Shown: positions 8,754 through 18,614 of the stretch, one piece after another
Numbering within the stretch: position 1 is the stretch's first letter
Layout: every line of letters begins with the position of its first letter
Source: FEN-1297 sp021817845
GTDB taxonomy: Bacteria > Bacteroidota > Ignavibacteria > Ignavibacteriales > Ignavibacteriaceae
DNA length: 64,000 bases
Direction of reading: 5' to 3'
NCBI GenBank assembly: GCA_021817845.1
Contig: JAKAFW010000006.1
Coordinates: 1-64,000, forward strand
The notes under the pieces: generated by a model
What the model saw: only the letters and a program-made list of their open reading frames with translations
The model's database searches: none
What the model was told of the DNA's origin: nothing
Position numbers and translations under genes: made by a program

Positions 8754-9730
8754 TCGTCATTAAAATCAAGATAATTGTTTTTTATAAGATAGTTTTTTAC
8801 ATAGTCGGTTACTCCATCTTCAAGCGAAGAGATTGATTTTGAGTAACCGGCTTTTTTAATTTTATCCAGCTTTGCTTCGGTAAGATATTGATATTTTGCA
8901 GCCAGATGCCCGGGCATATCGATGTATTCAATATTTACAGGTTTATTCAATGCTTTAAAAATTGCCGTTACCAGATCATTCCAAGTTCTTGCTTTTCCCG
9001 AGCCAACATTAAATAGACCATTTATTTCTTTTTTATCTAAAAAATATAACGTCATATCAATTGCATCTTTTACATAAACAAAATCTCGCATCTGTTCCCC
9101 GTCTTTGTATGTTGCAAGTTGCGATTTAAATAGTTTAACTTTACCTGTAGCAAGAATCTGTTCGTAAGCTTTGTTTACTACGCTGCGCATATCGCCTTTA
9201 TGATATTCGTTTGGACCATAAACATTAAAATATTTAATGCCGGTGATTTTATCCATCAAATTTTCTTTAATAGCCCAAATGTCAAAAAGATTTTTTGAAT
9301 AACCGTACATGTTTAATGGTCTTAATCGTGGTACAATGGTTTCATCATCATTAAATCCAAGAGAGCCGTCGCCGTAGGTAGCTGCAGAAGAAGCATAAAT
9401 AAATCTAATATTATTCTTTACTGAAAATTGTGCAAGTTTTCGTGTATATTCAAAATTATTATTTAAAAGATGATCGGCATCCTTTTCTGTCGTAGAAGAG
9501 TTTGCGCCCATGTGAATGATTGCCTTAATTCCGGAATCAAGAAGACTATCAAGGCGATTTATAAATTCATCCTTATTTATGAAATCATAAAAGTTTATAC
9601 CGGTAAGATTTTTCCATTTTTCATCTTTGCCAAGTTCATCAACAATAATGACATCACTTTCACCAAGCTTATTTAACTTCCAAACAATTGCGCTGCCTAT
9701 AAACCCAGCGCCGCCAGTTACTACGATCAT
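8750..9730 (-). CDS. hldD: ADP-L-glycero-D-manno-heptose 6-epimerase
   Basis: Last step in making the heptose donor for the LPS inner core: epimerises ADP-D-glycero-D-manno-heptose at C6. A 326-residue extended short-chain dehydrogenase with NADP-binding GGAGFIG (6-12), the SSAATYGDG segment (114-122), the catalytic Y142-x3-K146 in MYGYSK, and YGPNEYHKGDMRS, which is typical of HldD rather than GalE. It implies that the organism builds a heptose-containing LPS. It stands alone between two plus-strand genes, apart from the exopolysaccharide cluster at 52-60 kb. Confidence 0.93.
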   Translation of the reverse strand: MIVVTGGAGFIGSAIVWKLNKLGESDVIIVDELGKDEKWKNLTGINFYDFINKDEFINRLDSLLDSGIKAIIHMGANSSTTEKDADHLLNNNFEYTRKLAQFSVKNNIRFIYASSAATYGDGSLGFNDDETIVPRLRPLNMYGYSKNLFDIWAIKENLMDKITGIKYFNVYGPNEYHKGDMRSVVNKAYEQILATGKVKLFKSQLATYKDGEQMRDFVYVKDAIDMTLYFLDKKEINGLFNVGSGKARTWNDLVTAIFKALNKPVNIEYIDMPGHLAAKYQYLTEAKLDKIKKAGYSKSISSLEDGVTDYVKNYLIKNNYLDFNDD

Positions 9731-9899
9731 TCTAAAACTCCAGTTAACAAAGATTAATTTTTATTACTATCAATTTAATTATATTTGTAATCGTTACAAA
9801 ACAACGATTATTAGCTAAATAAAGCTTTACGAAGGAAAATAATTACTAGGGCAAAAATGGAAAGCCCACTAAATTTTTAAGAAGACAATTAGAATTATC

Positions 9900-12800
9900 A
9901 TGAAAAATAAATTAGAACAATTAAAAAAAATTTTACGAGAGAGGATTCTCGTTCTTGACGGAGCAATGGGAACGATGATTCAACAAAGGAAATTACGGGA
10001 GGAAGATTTTAGGGGCGAAAGATTTAAGAATCATCCTTCCGATTTGAAAGGTGATAACGATCTTCTTTCAATTACACAACCGGAAATCATAAAAGAAATT
10101 CACAGTGCTTACCTACAAGCCGGAGCAGATATAATTGAGACGAACACTTTTAATTCGACTTCAATAGCACAAGCTGATTATAAACTTGAAGATATAGTTT
10201 ATGAACTGAATTATAATGCTGCAAGAATTGCTAAGGAAACCGCAGAGAAGTTTACTAAAAAAGATCCTGCCAAACCGCGATTTGTCGCAGGTGCATTAGG
10301 ACCGACAAATAAAACGGCATCACTTTCGCCTGATGTCAACGATCCCGGTTATCGAGCGGTTACTTTTGATCAGCTTGTTGATTCTTATCATGAACAGATA
10401 AAGGGTTTAATTGATGGCGGTGCAGATATACTTTTAATCGAAACTGTTTTTGATACTCTTAATTGTAAGACTGCGATTTATGCAATCACCGATTATTGTG
10501 AAAAACATAATTTGCAAATTCCAGTAATGATTTCCGGTACAATTGTCGATCTAAGCGGCAGAACATTATCCGGACAAACGACCGAAGCATTTTGGATTTC
10601 AATAGCGCACACAAAAAATTTATTAAGCGTTGGACTAAACTGCTCATTCGGAGCAAAACAAATGCGCCCGTTTATTGAAGAGCTTTCAAAAATAGCAAAT
10701 TGTTTCGTAAGTATTTATCCGAATGCAGGGCTACCGAATGAGATGGGAGAATATGATGAAACTGCAAAGGTGACGTCATCAATACTAAAGGAATTTGCGG
10801 AAAACAATTTCTACAACATAGTCGGCGGCTGCTGCGGTACGACTCCGGACCATATCAAAGCTATAGCAAATATGGCGGCAGATTTTAAGCCGAGAGTAAT
10901 TCCGGTTATTGAACCGTATTTAAGATTGAGCGGGCTTGAACCGCTGGTAATTCGACCTGAGACTAATTTTGTAAATATTGGTGAAAGAACAAATATAACC
11001 GGATCAAAAAAATTTGAGAAACTAATTCTTTCGGGTGATTACGAGGGCGCTCTTGCTGTAGCAAGAAGCCAAGTGGAAGGCGGCGCACAAGTTTTAGACG
11101 TGAATATGGACGAAGGCTTGATTGACTCTGAAGAGGCAATGAGGAAATTTCTTAATTTACTTCAAGCAGAACCGGATATTGCAAAGCTGCCGATAATGAT
11201 TGATTCTTCAAAGTGGTCAGTTATAGAAAGCGGGTTAAAATGCCTTCAGGGAAAAAGCATCGTAAATTCAATAAGCTTAAAAGAAGGCGAGGAAGTATTT
11301 AAGGATCACGCAAGAAAAATCTTAAATTTCGGAGCGGCTGTTATCGTGATGGCTTTTGATGAAAAAGGGCAAGGCGATTCATTGCAAAGAAGGACTGAGA
11401 TTTGTAAGCGTGCATATAAAATATTGACGGAAGAAATCGGTTTCGCTCCGCAAGATGTTATTTTTGATCCTAATATTTTAACAGTTGGCACTGGCATAGA
11501 AGAACATAATAATTATGCGGTTGATTACATTGAGACTGTGCGCTGGATAAAACAAAACCTTCCTCTTGCAAAAGTAAGCGGAGGCGTTAGCAATATTTCT
11601 TTTTCATTTCGCGGTAACAATGTTGTTCGCGAAGCAATGCACTCGGCATTTCTATATCATGCAATAAAGGCTGGTATGGATATGGGAATTGTTAATGCAG
11701 GACAACTTGAAGTTTACGAGGAAATTCCCAAAGACCTTTTAGTTCTCATCGAAGACGTTTTGTTCAACCGTCGAAACGATTCCACAGAAAGACTCGTGGA
11801 GTTTGCTGAATCAGTAAAGCAAAAAGAAAAGGGAATTGTTAAAGAAGATGAATGGCGTAAAGAAAGTGTTCATGAAAGATTAAAGCATGCTTTGATTAAA
11901 GGAATCGTCGATTTTATCGAAGTGGATACGGAAGAAGCCCGCCGCCAATTTAAGAAGCCGATTGATGTGATTGAAGGCCCGTTGATGGAAGGAATGAATG
12001 TTGTGGGCGATTTATTCGGCGCCGGCAAAATGTTTTTACCTCAGGTTGTAAAAAGCGCCCGCGTTATGAAAAAAGCTGTTGCCTATTTAATTCCTTATAT
12101 TGAGCAGGAAAAGATTGATTCAAATGATACCCGTCAGGCAGGTAAGGTACTTATGGCTACCGTAAAGGGAGATGTTCACGATATTGGGAAAAATATTGTT
12201 GGCGTTGTTCTCGGCTGCAATAATTATTCTGTCATAGACCTCGGCGTGATGGTAAGCGCTGAAAAGATTCTTCAAACTGCAATTGATGAAAAAGTAGATG
12301 TGATTGGCGTTAGCGGTTTAATTACGCCATCGCTTGATGAAATGGTTCACATTGCAAAGGAGATGGAACGTCGCGGATTTAAGCTTCCGCTACTTATAGG
12401 TGGAGCTACAACCTCGCGAATTCATACAGCGGTGAAAATTGCCCCGAACTACAGCGGCACTACGGTGCACGTTCTTGACGCTTCCAGAAGTGTTCCCGTT
12501 GTTAGTAATTTGATTAACCCGGACTTAAATATTAAGTCAAATTTTGAAACAGAAACCAAAAAAGAATATCAGAGAATTCGAGAAGATCATCAAAAGAAAA
12601 GAGCGGCAAAGAGTTTTATTTCTCTTGAAGAAGCCAGAAAAAACAAATTAAAAATAGATTGGAGCAAAGAGGAAATCTTCAAACCAATGAAGAGCGGAAT
12701 TACTGTACTTAAAAACTTCTCGCTGGAAACTTTACGAAACTATATCGACTGGACGCCATTCTTTTTAACTTGGGAGTTAAAAGGTAAGTATCCATCCATT

Positions 12801-13601
12801 TTTGAAAATGAAAAATATGGGAAAGAATCTAAAAAACTTTTTCAGGATGCTAACAAGCTCCTCGATGAGATAGTAGACAATAATTTATTTACTGCTCATG
12901 GAGTAGCCGGAATATTTCCTGCAAATTCTGCTGGTGACGATATTGAAATTTACTCAGATGAAACCCGGACAGGAGTTAGGACAGTATTGCACACCCTTAG
13001 ATCGCAGGCTGATAAATCTTATAATGTACCAAACCTTGCCCTTGCAGATTTTGTAGCGCCGAAGGATTCCGGCAAGTTGGATTACGTTGGTGCTTTTGCA
13101 GTTACTACCGGGCACGGCGTTGATGAACTCGTTAAAAAATATGAGACTGAACATGATGATTATAATGCAATTATGGTAAAAGCTCTTGCAGATAGATTGG
13201 CAGAGGCATTTGCAGAACTACTTCATGAGCTTGTACGACAAAATTATTGGGGCTATTCTCATGACGAAAAACTATCCCGTGAAGATTTAATAAAAGAAAG
13301 TTACACCGGAATTCGTCCCGCACCAGGTTATCCGGCCCAACCTGATCATACAGAAAAATTATTAATATTCGATTTGCTTGAAGCAGAAAAAAATACATTG
13401 ATAAAATTAACGGAGAGCCTGGCGATGTATCCTGCTGCTTCTGTCAGCGGTTTGTATTTTGCACACCGCGAAGCAAAATATTTTAATGTTGGTAAAATAG
13501 GAAAAGATCAGGTTATCGACTACCACAAGCGTAAAGGAATGAGTTTGGAAGAGGTTGAGCGATGGCTATCTCCTATACTAAATTATGATCAAGGGGAATA
13601 A
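9900..13601 (+). CDS. metH: Methionine synthase, cobalamin-dependent
   Basis: Transfers a methyl group from 5-methyltetrahydrofolate to homocysteine through cobalamin. All modules are present in 1233 residues: homocysteine-binding domain with LDGAMGTMIQ and the zinc cysteines in NCSFGA and GGCCGTTPDH; pterin-binding domain with NIGERTNITGSKKF; cap; B12 domain with the cobalt-ligand histidine in DVHDIGKNIVG and the SGLITPSLDEM loop; and the activation (AdoMet) domain ending with RPAPGYPAQPDHTEK. The ATG at 9900 is followed directly by conserved sequence. A TATATTTG box at 9780-9787 may be its -7 promoter element. The leader 9800-9899 has a small GGGC/GCCC hairpin but no recognisable cobalamin or SAM riboswitch. 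Confidence 0.97.
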   Translation: MKNKLEQLKKILRERILVLDGAMGTMIQQRKLREEDFRGERFKNHPSDLKGDNDLLSITQPEIIKEIHSAYLQAGADIIETNTFNSTSIAQADYKLEDIVYELNYNAARIAKETAEKFTKKDPAKPRFVAGALGPTNKTASLSPDVNDPGYRAVTFDQLVDSYHEQIKGLIDGGADILLIETVFDTLNCKTAIYAITDYCEKHNLQIPVMISGTIVDLSGRTLSGQTTEAFWISIAHTKNLLSVGLNCSFGAKQMRPFIEELSKIANCFVSIYPNAGLPNEMGEYDETAKVTSSILKEFAENNFYNIVGGCCGTTPDHIKAIANMAADFKPRVIPVIEPYLRLSGLEPLVIRPETNFVNIGERTNITGSKKFEKLILSGDYEGALAVARSQVEGGAQVLDVNMDEGLIDSEEAMRKFLNLLQAEPDIAKLPIMIDSSKWSVIESGLKCLQGKSIVNSISLKEGEEVFKDHARKILNFGAAVIVMAFDEKGQGDSLQRRTEICKRAYKILTEEIGFAPQDVIFDPNILTVGTGIEEHNNYAVDYIETVRWIKQNLPLAKVSGGVSNISFSFRGNNVVREAMHSAFLYHAIKAGMDMGIVNAGQLEVYEEIPKDLLVLIEDVLFNRRNDSTERLVEFAESVKQKEKGIVKEDEWRKESVHERLKHALIKGIVDFIEVDTEEARRQFKKPIDVIEGPLMEGMNVVGDLFGAGKMFLPQVVKSARVMKKAVAYLIPYIEQEKIDSNDTRQAGKVLMATVKGDVHDIGKNIVGVVLGCNNYSVIDLGVMVSAEKILQTAIDEKVDVIGVSGLITPSLDEMVHIAKEMERRGFKLPLLIGGATTSRIHTAVKIAPNYSGTTVHVLDASRSVPVVSNLINPDLNIKSNFETETKKEYQRIREDHQKKRAAKSFISLEEARKNKLKIDWSKEEIFKPMKSGITVLKNFSLETLRNYIDWTPFFLTWELKGKYPSIFENEKYGKESKKLFQDANKLLDEIVDNNLFTAHGVAGIFPANSAGDDIEIYSDETRTGVRTVLHTLRSQADKSYNVPNLALADFVAPKDSGKLDYVGAFAVTTGHGVDELVKKYETEHDDYNAIMVKALADRLAEAFAELLHELVRQNYWGYSHDEKLSREDLIKESYTGIRPAPGYPAQPDHTEKLLIFDLLEAEKNTLIKLTESLAMYPAASVSGLYFAHREAKYFNVGKIGKDQVIDYHKRKGMSLEEVERWLSPILNYDQGE

Positions 13602-13649
13602 GTTTTTTCAATACAAAAATTTGCAACTATCAAAAATTTAGAGATAAAT

Positions 13650-16112
13650 ATGAAAAATAATCGGTTATACTGTCAAAGCTATCTGCTAAAGCTTTTGTAC
13701 GTCATAATTATTGTAGGATTATTATCAGGAAATTCATTTTCACAAAACGAATCCCTTCCCGGTAGATATAAAAATTACACACTCCTTCATAACGGTTGGA
13801 AACTTACCCCAGCAGGAAGGCAAGTCAGCATTGGTCCTTTGCCTTTAAATATAGTTGTAACAAAGAACGGAAGATACGCTGTTACTTCCAACAGCGGTAT
13901 GGGGGAAAATTCTCTATCAGTCGTTGACCTAAAAAACTCGAAGGAAGTTCAACGAGTAATCTTAAGCAACACATGGTACGGTTTAACTTTTAACGGAGAG
14001 GATACAAAGTTATTCGTCTCCGGCGGAAATAATAATTTAATTTACATTTATAATTTTCATTCCGGCAGATTAGCGCTTAAAGATTCAATAATTCTCGGTG
14101 AAGGGTATCCGAAGGAAAATATTTCAGTAACCGGGATAGATTACGTAAAAGGGAAAAGATATCTTCTTGCAGTATCTAAAGAATCAAAGTCTCTTTATGT
14201 ATGTAATATAAAATCGAAAAAAGTAATTCACACAATAAAGCTTAACGGCGAGTGTTACGATGTAAAAGCAAATCACGCAGGAACTTTTGCTTATGTTTCC
14301 GTTTGGGGGAAATCTGAAATAGCAGAAATCAGTTTGAATAATTTTAAGATAACAAACGAAATCAGGGTTGGAGACCATCCTTGTCAGATAATCATAACAA
14401 AAGATGATTCGCGCTTATTCGTAGCTGATGCTAATAATAATTCGACTTCAGTCGTTGATTTAAGAATAAAAAAAGAAGTAGAAAAGTTAAACTCTTCATT
14501 GAGCGCTGATGCTCCATTCGGCAGTACGCCGGACGCACTTTGTTTTGCAGGCAAGGACCAGACTATTCTGATGGTGGCTAATGCAAATAATAATTATGTA
14601 GCACTTTTTAACATTAGTAAAAAGGGAAAATCAAAAAGCCTCGGATTTATTCCTACCGGTTGGTACCCCACTGCAATAAAATTTATTTCACAGACAAATG
14701 AAATAGCTGTAGCCGACGGTAAGGGATTAAGCTCACTTCCAAATCCCGAAGGACCCAAGCCGGGAGTAAGGGAATCAAAAGTAAAACAGTACATCGGGGT
14801 TTTATTTAATGGGACGGTATCAATTATTAAATTTCCAAGCAATAAAATTCTTGCCAGTTACAGCAAGAAGGTTTATGAGAACACTCCATACATTTCAAAA
14901 GAAAAAAATTGGATAGGAATCCAAGACGTAATTCCGGACAAACAAGATTTGGTAAGGAGTAAAAAAATACAACATGTTTTTTATATCATAAAGGAAAACA
15001 GAACTTACGATCAAGTATTTGGAGATTTACCCGAAGGAAACGGAGACAGCTCACTCTGTTTCTTTCCCAGAAATATTACACCAAATCAACATAAGCTAAC
15101 TGAAGATTTTACCCTATACGATAATTTTTACGATGACGCCGAAGTGAGTGCGAGTGGACATAACTGGTCAACTGCTGCATATGCAACAGATTACGTGGAT
15201 AAACTTTGGCCGGTTAATTATGGAGGGCGGGGACAGCAGTACAATTTTGAAGGCGGTTCTCCAATTGCCGCTCCGTCTTCGGGATATATTTGGAACGATG
15301 TTATCAATCATAAACTTACCATGAGAAACTACGGTGAGTTTGTTGAGGAAAAAAACGGAATATATGCTGCAAGGGATTCCGATTTGAATGAATATACTAG
15401 TCATATTTATCCGGGTTGGGATTTGAACATCAGCGATGTTTATCGATACGAGCAATGGGAAAAGGAATTTGACGAATACGTGAAAGGAGATTCACTTCCG
15501 GCTTTTACTTTGATGCGTCTTCCAAATGATCACACATATGGAACAAAAAGAGGTGCATTAACTCCACAGGCTTACGTGGCAACAAATGATTACGCCGTTG
15601 GGTTGATAGTTCACAAAATATCAACTAGTAAGTATTGGAAGAATTCAATCATATTTATTTTGGAAGATGATGCACAGGATGGTTCTGATCATGTTGATGC
15701 TCACCGTTCAACTCTGCTTGTTATCAGTCCTTATATAAAGCGTCATTATGTAGATCATACGATGTATTCCACTTCAAGCGTTTTGAAAACAATTGAATTA
15801 GTCTTGGGTTTACCGCCCATGACGCAGTTCGATCTATCGGCTACACCAATTTTGTTTTCCATAGAAGACAAACCAGACTTCAGTCCATTTGCTATTATAA
15901 AGCCGCAAATAGACATCAACGAGAAAAATACCGCAGATGCATATGGTTCAAAGAGATGCGAGCACCTCAATTTTACAAGAGAAGACGCCGTTCCGGAAGA
16001 TGAATTTAACGAAATATTGTGGAAGGCAATAAAGGGAAAAGATACACCTATGCCCGCACCGGTTCACAGCGCATTTGTAAGAGTTAAAGAAGATGAAAAG
16101 GATAACGATTAG
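13650..16112 (+). CDS. Exported YncE-type beta-propeller fused to alkaline-phosphatase-like phosphoesterase
   Basis: An 820-residue exported protein: signal peptide about 1-32 (ending GNSFSQ); residues about 50-410 form a seven-blade propeller of YncE/lactonase type (repeats such as KNGRYAVTSNSG, LFVSGGNNNLIYIYN, RLFVADANNNSTSVVD); residues about 445-800 form a phosphoesterase of the acid phosphatase/phospholipase C kind. Catalytic-site features include YIIKENRTYDQVFGDLPEG, EVSASGHNWSTAAYATDY, RLPNDHTYGT and FILEDDAQDGSDHVDAHRS. This two-domain arrangement is a known family in Bacteroidota and Acidobacteriota; the physiological substrate is unknown. It starts 48 bp after metH and converges on marR, where a 9-bp stem at 16112-16138 lies between them. 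Confidence 0.88.
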   Translation: MKNNRLYCQSYLLKLLYVIIIVGLLSGNSFSQNESLPGRYKNYTLLHNGWKLTPAGRQVSIGPLPLNIVVTKNGRYAVTSNSGMGENSLSVVDLKNSKEVQRVILSNTWYGLTFNGEDTKLFVSGGNNNLIYIYNFHSGRLALKDSIILGEGYPKENISVTGIDYVKGKRYLLAVSKESKSLYVCNIKSKKVIHTIKLNGECYDVKANHAGTFAYVSVWGKSEIAEISLNNFKITNEIRVGDHPCQIIITKDDSRLFVADANNNSTSVVDLRIKKEVEKLNSSLSADAPFGSTPDALCFAGKDQTILMVANANNNYVALFNISKKGKSKSLGFIPTGWYPTAIKFISQTNEIAVADGKGLSSLPNPEGPKPGVRESKVKQYIGVLFNGTVSIIKFPSNKILASYSKKVYENTPYISKEKNWIGIQDVIPDKQDLVRSKKIQHVFYIIKENRTYDQVFGDLPEGNGDSSLCFFPRNITPNQHKLTEDFTLYDNFYDDAEVSASGHNWSTAAYATDYVDKLWPVNYGGRGQQYNFEGGSPIAAPSSGYIWNDVINHKLTMRNYGEFVEEKNGIYAARDSDLNEYTSHIYPGWDLNISDVYRYEQWEKEFDEYVKGDSLPAFTLMRLPNDHTYGTKRGALTPQAYVATNDYAVGLIVHKISTSKYWKNSIIFILEDDAQDGSDHVDAHRSTLLVISPYIKRHYVDHTMYSTSSVLKTIELVLGLPPMTQFDLSATPILFSIEDKPDFSPFAIIKPQIDINEKNTADAYGSKRCEHLNFTREDAVPEDEFNEILWKAIKGKDTPMPAPVHSAFVRVKEDEKDND

Positions 16113-16157
16113 TTTTTAATTTAATTGCGATTAAAAACCAATATTTTAAGAGAAATT

Positions 16158-16607
16158 TTATCCTCGCATCTTGTCAAGTAATTTATTCAGTTGCTTAACT
16201 TCATGTTCATTCAGCGTGGATATCTTTGCAATTACTTCATCATCATGGCTATCAATCTCTTTCAGCAATTCCAATCCCCTTTGCGTGATTAATACATCTA
16301 CTTTTCTTCTTTCATTGGGACAAACTTTTCTGTCTATCAAATTTTTAATCCGGAGTTTTTCAACAATCCTCGAAGCATCAGACATTTTGTCAAGCATTCT
16401 TTCTTTAAGTAGCTTGATTGTCGTAGGATTTGGATACTGCCCTCTTAATATTCTAAGAATATTAAATTGCTGCAATGTTATTTCATACGGCTTTAAAAGT
16501 TCAATTTGATAATTTACTAACCAGTTATAAGTATAAATCAGATTTACGGTAGCTTTGTGAAATTCTGTTTTGAACGATTTTTGGGATATTTCTTCTTCTA
16601 GTTTCAT
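16158..16607 (-). CDS. MarR-family transcriptional regulator
   Basis: A 149-residue winged-helix regulator. The DNA-binding part spans about 40-110: QQFNILRILRGQYPNPTTIK, LLKERMLDKMSDASRIVEKL as recognition helix, and wing IDRKVCPNERRKVDVLITQRG. Terminal helices form the dimer interface. It lies downstream of pirin and yceI on the same strand, 60 bp from pirin. The same trio occurs together in many Bacteroidota, where MarR is thought to repress pirin and yceI. Candidate operators are the palindromes at 18078-18109 before yceI. Confidence 0.9.
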   Translation of the reverse strand: MKLEEEISQKSFKTEFHKATVNLIYTYNWLVNYQIELLKPYEITLQQFNILRILRGQYPNPTTIKLLKERMLDKMSDASRIVEKLRIKNLIDRKVCPNERRKVDVLITQRGLELLKEIDSHDDEVIAKISTLNEHEVKQLNKLLDKMRG

Positions 16608-16667
16608 ATTTAAAATATTGTTTTGTTACCTTTGCAAACATTCCGTAAATTAAATTGATACACATCA

Positions 16668-17378
16668 TTAATCCATAGGAACTTCTATTAATACAAACTC
16701 ACTTCCAGTCGAAGTTGATATTTCAAAATTTTCAGTTTCGTAAATTCCGGCGGCATCTCTTTCGTTTAGCTCATCATCATCAATATAAATTTTCCCTTTT
16801 ATTACAAATAAATATACACCGTTTCCTTTATATGAAAAATTATAGTGCAAGCTTTTTCCTACGTCTAATTTTCCAAGAGAAATTGCAGCTGTCTGGTGAA
16901 TGTAAAGGGTATCTTCTGATTTTGTCCCGGAAACTACTTTTAGCAAACCATTATTAATTTCTTCAATTGGAAAAGTTTTTTGATCATATCGTGGTGTAAT
17001 ATTTCTTTCTTTGGGCATAATCCACAGTTGAAGAAGATTGACATGATCTATCTTGGAATGATTAAATTCGGAATGTAGAATTCCGGTTCCGGCAGACATT
17101 ACCTGGATTTCTCCAGGTTTAATAATAGAGCCGGAACCTGAGCTGTCTTTGTGCTCAAGTTCTCCGTGAAGCATTATGGTAATTATCTCCATGTTATTGT
17201 GCGGGTGCTTCTCGAAACCTTCTCCCGGTTCAATAATGTCATCATTCAAAACACGCAATAATCCGAAGCCCATTTTTTTAGGATTATAATATTCAGCAAA
17301 GCTAAAGCTAAACTTGCTATGCAACCAACCATGTTCAGCGACTCCCCTTTCGTCTGCCTTTTGTATTATCTTTTTCAT
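16668..17378 (-). CDS. Pirin-family bicupin protein
   Basis: A 236-residue bicupin of the pirin/YhhW type. The metal-binding residues are all present: H58 and H60 in EKHPHNNMEIIT, H102 and E104 in GTGILHSEFNH. Some bacterial relatives have quercetin 2,3-dioxygenase activity, but the in vivo role is unclear; roles in redox sensing or metabolism have been described. It sits between yceI and marR, all on the minus strand. The gap before it contains a long-loop inverted repeat (17416-17482). Confidence 0.9.
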   Translation of the reverse strand: MKKIIQKADERGVAEHGWLHSKFSFSFAEYYNPKKMGFGLLRVLNDDIIEPGEGFEKHPHNNMEIITIMLHGELEHKDSSGSGSIIKPGEIQVMSAGTGILHSEFNHSKIDHVNLLQLWIMPKERNITPRYDQKTFPIEEINNGLLKVVSGTKSEDTLYIHQTAAISLGKLDVGKSLHYNFSYKGNGVYLFVIKGKIYIDDDELNERDAAGIYETENFEISTSTGSEFVLIEVPMD

Positions 17379-17415
17379 GTCAAGTACTCATGATTTTTAA
17401 ATTATAAGTTTTTCC

Positions 17416-17482
17416 AGCCATCCTTTCTTTCAGAGAAATCTCCAAAATTATATCTTTATATACCAGTTCATGTAGGATGGCT
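17416..17482. repeat. Inverted repeat between yceI and pirin
   Basis: AGCCATCCT (17416-17424) and AGGATGGCT (17474-17482) are perfect 9-bp reverse complements separated by 49 bp in the 119-bp gap between yceI and pirin. It could be a stem that attenuates read-through from yceI, a protein-binding pair, or the ends of a decayed element. No T-run fitting a strong terminator follows. Confidence 0.5.
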
Positions 17483-17497
17483 TCTTTTCTACCTGAG

Positions 17498-18040
17498 CTA
17501 TTTATTTTTAGTTACTTCAACATCAAATACTAAATTGATATTTTTTCCTACAATTGCACCGCCTGTCTCCATAAGTGCATTCCACTGTAAATTATAATCG
17601 AAACGATTTAATGTCCCAATTACCTTAAATCCAGCTCTATTTAATCCCCATGGGTCCACGATTTGACCGTTATAGGTGACTTCAAGCTCAATTGATTTGG
17701 TAATATCTTTAATAGTCAGGTCCCCGACTAACTTGTACTTTTCATCATTAACTTTTTTGATTGATGTGCTTTTGAATGTAATCTTTTCAAATTTTTCGAC
17801 ATCAAAAAAATCTGCACTTCTTAAATGATTGTCTCGGTCTACAATGCCGGTATCAATGCTTTTTGCATCGATCGACACATTAATATCTGCCTCAGAAAAA
17901 TCTTCGTTTGCATTTGAAATTTCTAAATTAAAACTATTAAATTTTCCCGCTACCTCTGAAATGATAAGATGTCGAACTGAAAATTGAATTTTGGTATGTG
18001 CAACATCTACCGTCCACGAGCTTTTTGTTGTATTGTCCAT
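17498..18040 (-). CDS. YceI-family lipocalin-like protein
   Basis: A 180-residue protein of the YceI family, a beta-barrel that binds long isoprenoid lipids in characterised members. Family features: WTVDVAHTKIQFSVRHLI (9-26), the DNHLRSADFFDVEKF segment, ITFKSTSI, and the final GGAIVGKNINLVFDVEV. Unlike most periplasmic YceI proteins it has no signal peptide, so this copy should be cytoplasmic. First gene of the yceI-pirin-marR group, with palindromic candidate operators upstream. Confidence 0.92.
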   Translation of the reverse strand: MDNTTKSSWTVDVAHTKIQFSVRHLIISEVAGKFNSFNLEISNANEDFSEADINVSIDAKSIDTGIVDRDNHLRSADFFDVEKFEKITFKSTSIKKVNDEKYKLVGDLTIKDITKSIELEVTYNGQIVDPWGLNRAGFKVIGTLNRFDYNLQWNALMETGGAIVGKNINLVFDVEVTKNK

Positions 18041-18077
18041 TATTTAACTCCTAAAAATTATTATCAGAATATATTTA

Positions 18078-18109
18078 CATACCTAATGTATGGTATAACA
18101 TTTAATGTT
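18078..18109. promoter_or_regulatory. Candidate MarR operator palindromes upstream of yceI
   Basis: Two adjacent inverted repeats lie 38-69 bp before the yceI start: CATAC-N5-GTATG (18078-18092) and AACATT-T-AATGTT (18097-18109). MarR proteins bind AT-rich palindromes of this size, and the neighbouring MarR gene is the obvious candidate. The assignment is by position and symmetry only. Confidence 0.5.
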
Positions 18110-18246
18110 ACAACACCAATCATAATAACATAAATAATTTGTGATTTTTGTCATTGTCTTTATATATAAATTGAATGTTAGTATAATTATAGGTGCGTGA
18201 ATTTATTTTGAATTTTTTTACTTTGATTGGTAGATTTGGCTTGGGG

Positions 18247-18603
18247 TTACTTTTTTTTAGATAATTTTTGCTTTTCAGTTTTTTTTAGCCCATCAACGAT
18301 CAAATTGTAAGAATCGTCAATCCATTCCAGTATAAATTTATTTGGGATAGCATTTTCAAAAAAAATCGTATTCCAGTGCATTTTATTCATATGATAACCC
18401 GGTGTAACAGCTGAATAATGCTCTCGTAATTCAACCGCTTTTTCCGGATCACATTTTATATTTATGCTTACCGGCGGATTTATATTTGCGATAAGAAAAA
18501 TTTTCCCCATTACTTTATAAACGGGGGTATCTTCGTCAAACGGAAGGCTTTCAGTAACACCTTTCTTATTTAAGCAGTATTCTCTGACAGTTTCTAAATC
18601 CAT
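18247..18603 (-). CDS. MmcQ/YjbR-family protein
   Basis: A 118-residue protein of the YjbR/MmcQ (CyaY-like fold) family. Typical elements are the N-terminal EYCLNKKGVTESLPFDEDT, the VYKVMGKIFLIANI strand pair, SINIKCDPEKAVELREHYSA, and TPGYHMNKMHWNTI. The family is often called DNA-binding on the basis of its fold, but the function is not settled. The C-terminus is lysine-rich (KKTEKQKLSKKK). It lies 11 bp after hemB and probably shares its transcript. Confidence 0.88.
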   Translation of the reverse strand: MDLETVREYCLNKKGVTESLPFDEDTPVYKVMGKIFLIANINPPVSINIKCDPEKAVELREHYSAVTPGYHMNKMHWNTIFFENAIPNKFILEWIDDSYNLIVDGLKKTEKQKLSKKK

Positions 18604-18614
18604 TACTAATTAAA

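Noticed and set aside
9740..9899. Cobalamin riboswitch before metH
   Set aside because: The conserved B12-box and other consensus segments are absent and the leader is too short for the classical form.
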